A stretch of DNA of 64,000 nucleotides, taken from the NCBI RefSeq assembly GCF_014905175.1, contig NC_057788.1:26816154-26880153 (forward strand). Direction: 5' to 3'. Shown piece by piece: positions 62,901 to 64,000 of the stretch. Each line of letters opens with the position of its first letter. Within the stretch, counting starts at the first letter, position 1. Source of the DNA: Aphidius gifuensis. Taxonomy: Eukaryota > Arthropoda > Insecta > Hymenoptera > Braconidae. A program made the position numbers and the translations under genes. Under the pieces are notes generated by a model, which had not been told where the DNA came from, searched no databases, and saw nothing but the letters and a program-made list of their open reading frames with translations.

Positions 62901-63974
62901 AAATGTAGCCGCGAATGTGGCGCGGGCGTATCAATAATGGAGCGGAAGTGCGATCATCCAAACCCAGCCCACGGCGGAAAGTTTTGCATTGGTGAAAGGC
63001 GACGTTACAAGATCTGCAACACCCAGGCTTGTCCTGATGACTTTCAAAGTTTTAGGAGTATGCAATGTAGTAATTATGATGGTGGTGAATATAAAGATAA
63101 AAATTATACCTGGCTACCATATTTTGATCAAAGTGAGTTAATTTTATTTTTAATAATAAGAAAAAAAGATAAAAAAACAAAACAACTAATTAATTTTTAT
63201 TTTTATATTTTTTTTTGTCTATCAATAATTGTTCAACGTTGAATGAAAAAATCAAGATGAGCCTTGCGAGTTATATTGTACCGATTCAAAACAGACCGTG
63301 ATTGTTCCACAAGGGGAAGCAGTTCTTGATGGTACTCCATGCAACGTGGGTACAAGGGACATGTGCATCGCTGGAATATGTAGAGTGAGTTGAAAAAATA
63401 AATTTTAATATTATTTAATACTGTTATAAGAAAAAAAAAAAAAAAAAAAAGAAAAAAAAAATTCAATACAGTTAAAAAAAACAAAAAACAAAAAAAAAAT
63501 CAACGTTCCTGAATGGACGCACAGAAAGTTGGCTGTGACTGGACTGTTGACTCTGATGCTACTGAGGATCGTTGTGGAATATGTCATGGTGATGGTACCC
63601 AGTGCGAGACAATATCAGGAATTTATGAAAAAAATGAGGGTCCAGGATATCGTGAGGTTATCATTATTCCAGCTGGTTCAAGGAACATCAAAATCGAGGA
63701 ACTTGGTAACAGCAAAAATTACATTGGTATTGGTGTACCAAACACTGATAAATATTATCTCAATGGTAAACGAAGTGTTCCTGGTCAAGGTAAACAATAT
63801 GGTGTTAATTTAATAGAACGACCATGGGAAACAAATATTTCAATTTCATTGGAAAAACAAATTACATTTGCCGGTGAGTATAATGTTGCTGGTACACCTG
63901 CTCTTTATGAACGTGATTATGACAGAGAAAAAATTAGAATTCCTGGACCAACTAAAGGTGACATTGTTATCTAT
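44945..63974 (+). CDS. ADAMTS metalloprotease, catalytically intact (3' partial)
   Basis: Secreted matrix protease; the first 847 codons are visible. Exons: 44945-45029, 53832-54175, 60580-60829, 61310-61611, 61710-61981, 62124-62270, 62375-62531, 62631-62720, 62817-63132, 63257-63384, 63525-63974, with GTAAGT at 63975 leading out of the window; phases agree. Start MHWSVVLSAVLLMTLATN is a signal peptide. The prodomain has a polybasic block (RGRRRKRKKK, 209-218), cysteine-switch-like NCGT (Cys223) and a furin-type site RSKR (257-260). The metalloprotease follows, with HELGHNFGMYHD (413-424) and Met441. Then disintegrin-like, TSP1 (GGWGEWGDWSKCSRECGAG), Cys-rich and most of the spacer. C-terminal TSP1 repeats should lie to the right. 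Two introns are very long (8.8 and 6.4 kb). By eye it is closest to the ADAMTS7/12-type arrangement, uncertain. Confidence 0.9.
49065..49114. repeat. Imperfect inverted repeat (50 bp hairpin)
   Basis: The arms AATTAATAATT (49065-49075) and AATTATTAATT (49104-49114) are perfect. Inside them GATGATAAAAA pairs imperfectly with TTTTTACTATC. It is very AT-rich, so chance is possible. Confidence 0.5.
51078..51174. repeat. Inverted repeat with 12 bp perfect arms
   Basis: ATTTATCACAAC (51078-51089) and GTTGTGATAAAT (51163-51174) are exact reverse complements about 73 nt apart. The A-rich sequence before the left arm is echoed by a T-rich sequence after the right arm, which hints at terminal inverted repeats of a very short MITE-like element. 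Confidence 0.5.
54176..60579 (+). other. Intron 2 of third ADAMTS gene (about 6.4 kb)
   Basis: It separates two prodomain exons. It holds one small ORF at 55341-55526, an AC microsatellite near 58155-58168 and a GC-richer island at about 60180-60340 with three GGCGCC palindromes. No known coding exon was seen. Confidence 0.6.
55341..55526 (+). CDS. Small ORF, 61 aa, single transmembrane segment (hypothetical)
   Basis: From the internal ATG (MSASLFKLASYAYIF) it encodes a hydrophobic helix of about 20 residues, then a basic stretch YYRRVRVSRNK and a short polar tail. The shape is that of a small membrane protein with a cytosolic basic end. The ATG has A at -3. It lies in an intron of the ADAMTS gene, same strand. 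AT-rich DNA readily gives hydrophobic ORFs, so this may well be spurious. I recognise no family. Confidence 0.15.
   Translation: MSASLFKLASYAYIFLFILYIILIILIYFQRLYYRRVRVSRNKVDIIIAQFPANIKPTYIP
61704..61709 (+). promoter_or_regulatory. Tandem NAGNAG acceptor in the third ADAMTS gene
   Basis: TAGCAG before exon 5 gives two in-frame products that differ by one Gln (Glu-Ile-Glu-Gly or Glu-Ile-Glu-Gln-Gly) in the metalloprotease domain. I chose the second site as exon start. Confidence 0.55.
62281..62298 (+). repeat. (TA)n microsatellite
   Basis: Nine TA units just inside intron 6 of the third ADAMTS gene. Confidence 0.9.
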
Positions 63975-64000
63975 GTAAGTTGTTTTTTTTATTTTCTCTA

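Noticed and set aside
1..64000. tRNA or rRNA genes
   Set aside because: No B-box-like GGTTCRANTCC context with a matching acceptor stem and no rRNA core motifs were noticed on either strand by eye.

Overview
The window looks like nuclear DNA from an insect. The sequence is very A+T-rich, with poly(A)/poly(T) runs everywhere and coding sequence only in short exons. The genes are a dpr-family immunoglobulin protein and a cluster of ADAMTS metalloproteases. Composition and compact exons would fit a parasitoid wasp (Hymenoptera), but that is inference; no sequence names the species. I saw no bacterial operons, rRNA, tRNA, CRISPR array or complete transposon.

Layout: (1) 1-11,582, + strand: the last four exons of a dpr (defective proboscis extension response) family neuronal cell-surface protein; its 5' exons lie outside the window. 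The large intron holds a seven-copy tandem array (about 122 bp per unit), each unit able to fold as a hairpin, and a separate compound hairpin at 8183-8241. (2) 11,583-24,686: about 13 kb with no gene I can support, but with several isolated GC-richer islands. (3) 24,687-31,912, + strand: complete 16-exon ADAMTS gene (1067 aa, every junction in frame). Its zinc motif reads HHLGH instead of HELGH, so it encodes a predicted dead metalloprotease. (4) 32,050-37,844, - strand: complete 15-exon ADAMTS gene (1146 aa) with an intact HEVGH site, a GC-AG first intron and a ten-aspartate C-terminus; it converges tail to tail with gene (3) at only 137 bp. (5) 37,845-44,944: intergenic DNA with a GC-richer patch containing an RFX X-box-like motif and a possible signal-peptide exon, then a CpG-bearing promoter-like block at 42.2-42.6 kb. 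(6) 44,945-63,974 and beyond, + strand: third ADAMTS gene, active site HELGH, with two introns of 8.8 and 6.4 kb; it runs off the right edge.

The three ADAMTS genes share exon boundaries and phases around the catalytic site. The 125+147 nt exon pair of genes (3) and (4) equals the single 272 nt exon of gene (6), so they are an old local duplication cluster. If expressed, they would be secreted matrix proteases plus one catalytically dead relative that could act as a substrate-binding competitor or scaffold (inference). The most interesting points are the in-frame pseudo-ADAMTS, the hairpin array, two intronic hairpins with long arms, and a concentration of GGCGCC palindromes from 39.9 to 60.8 kb.
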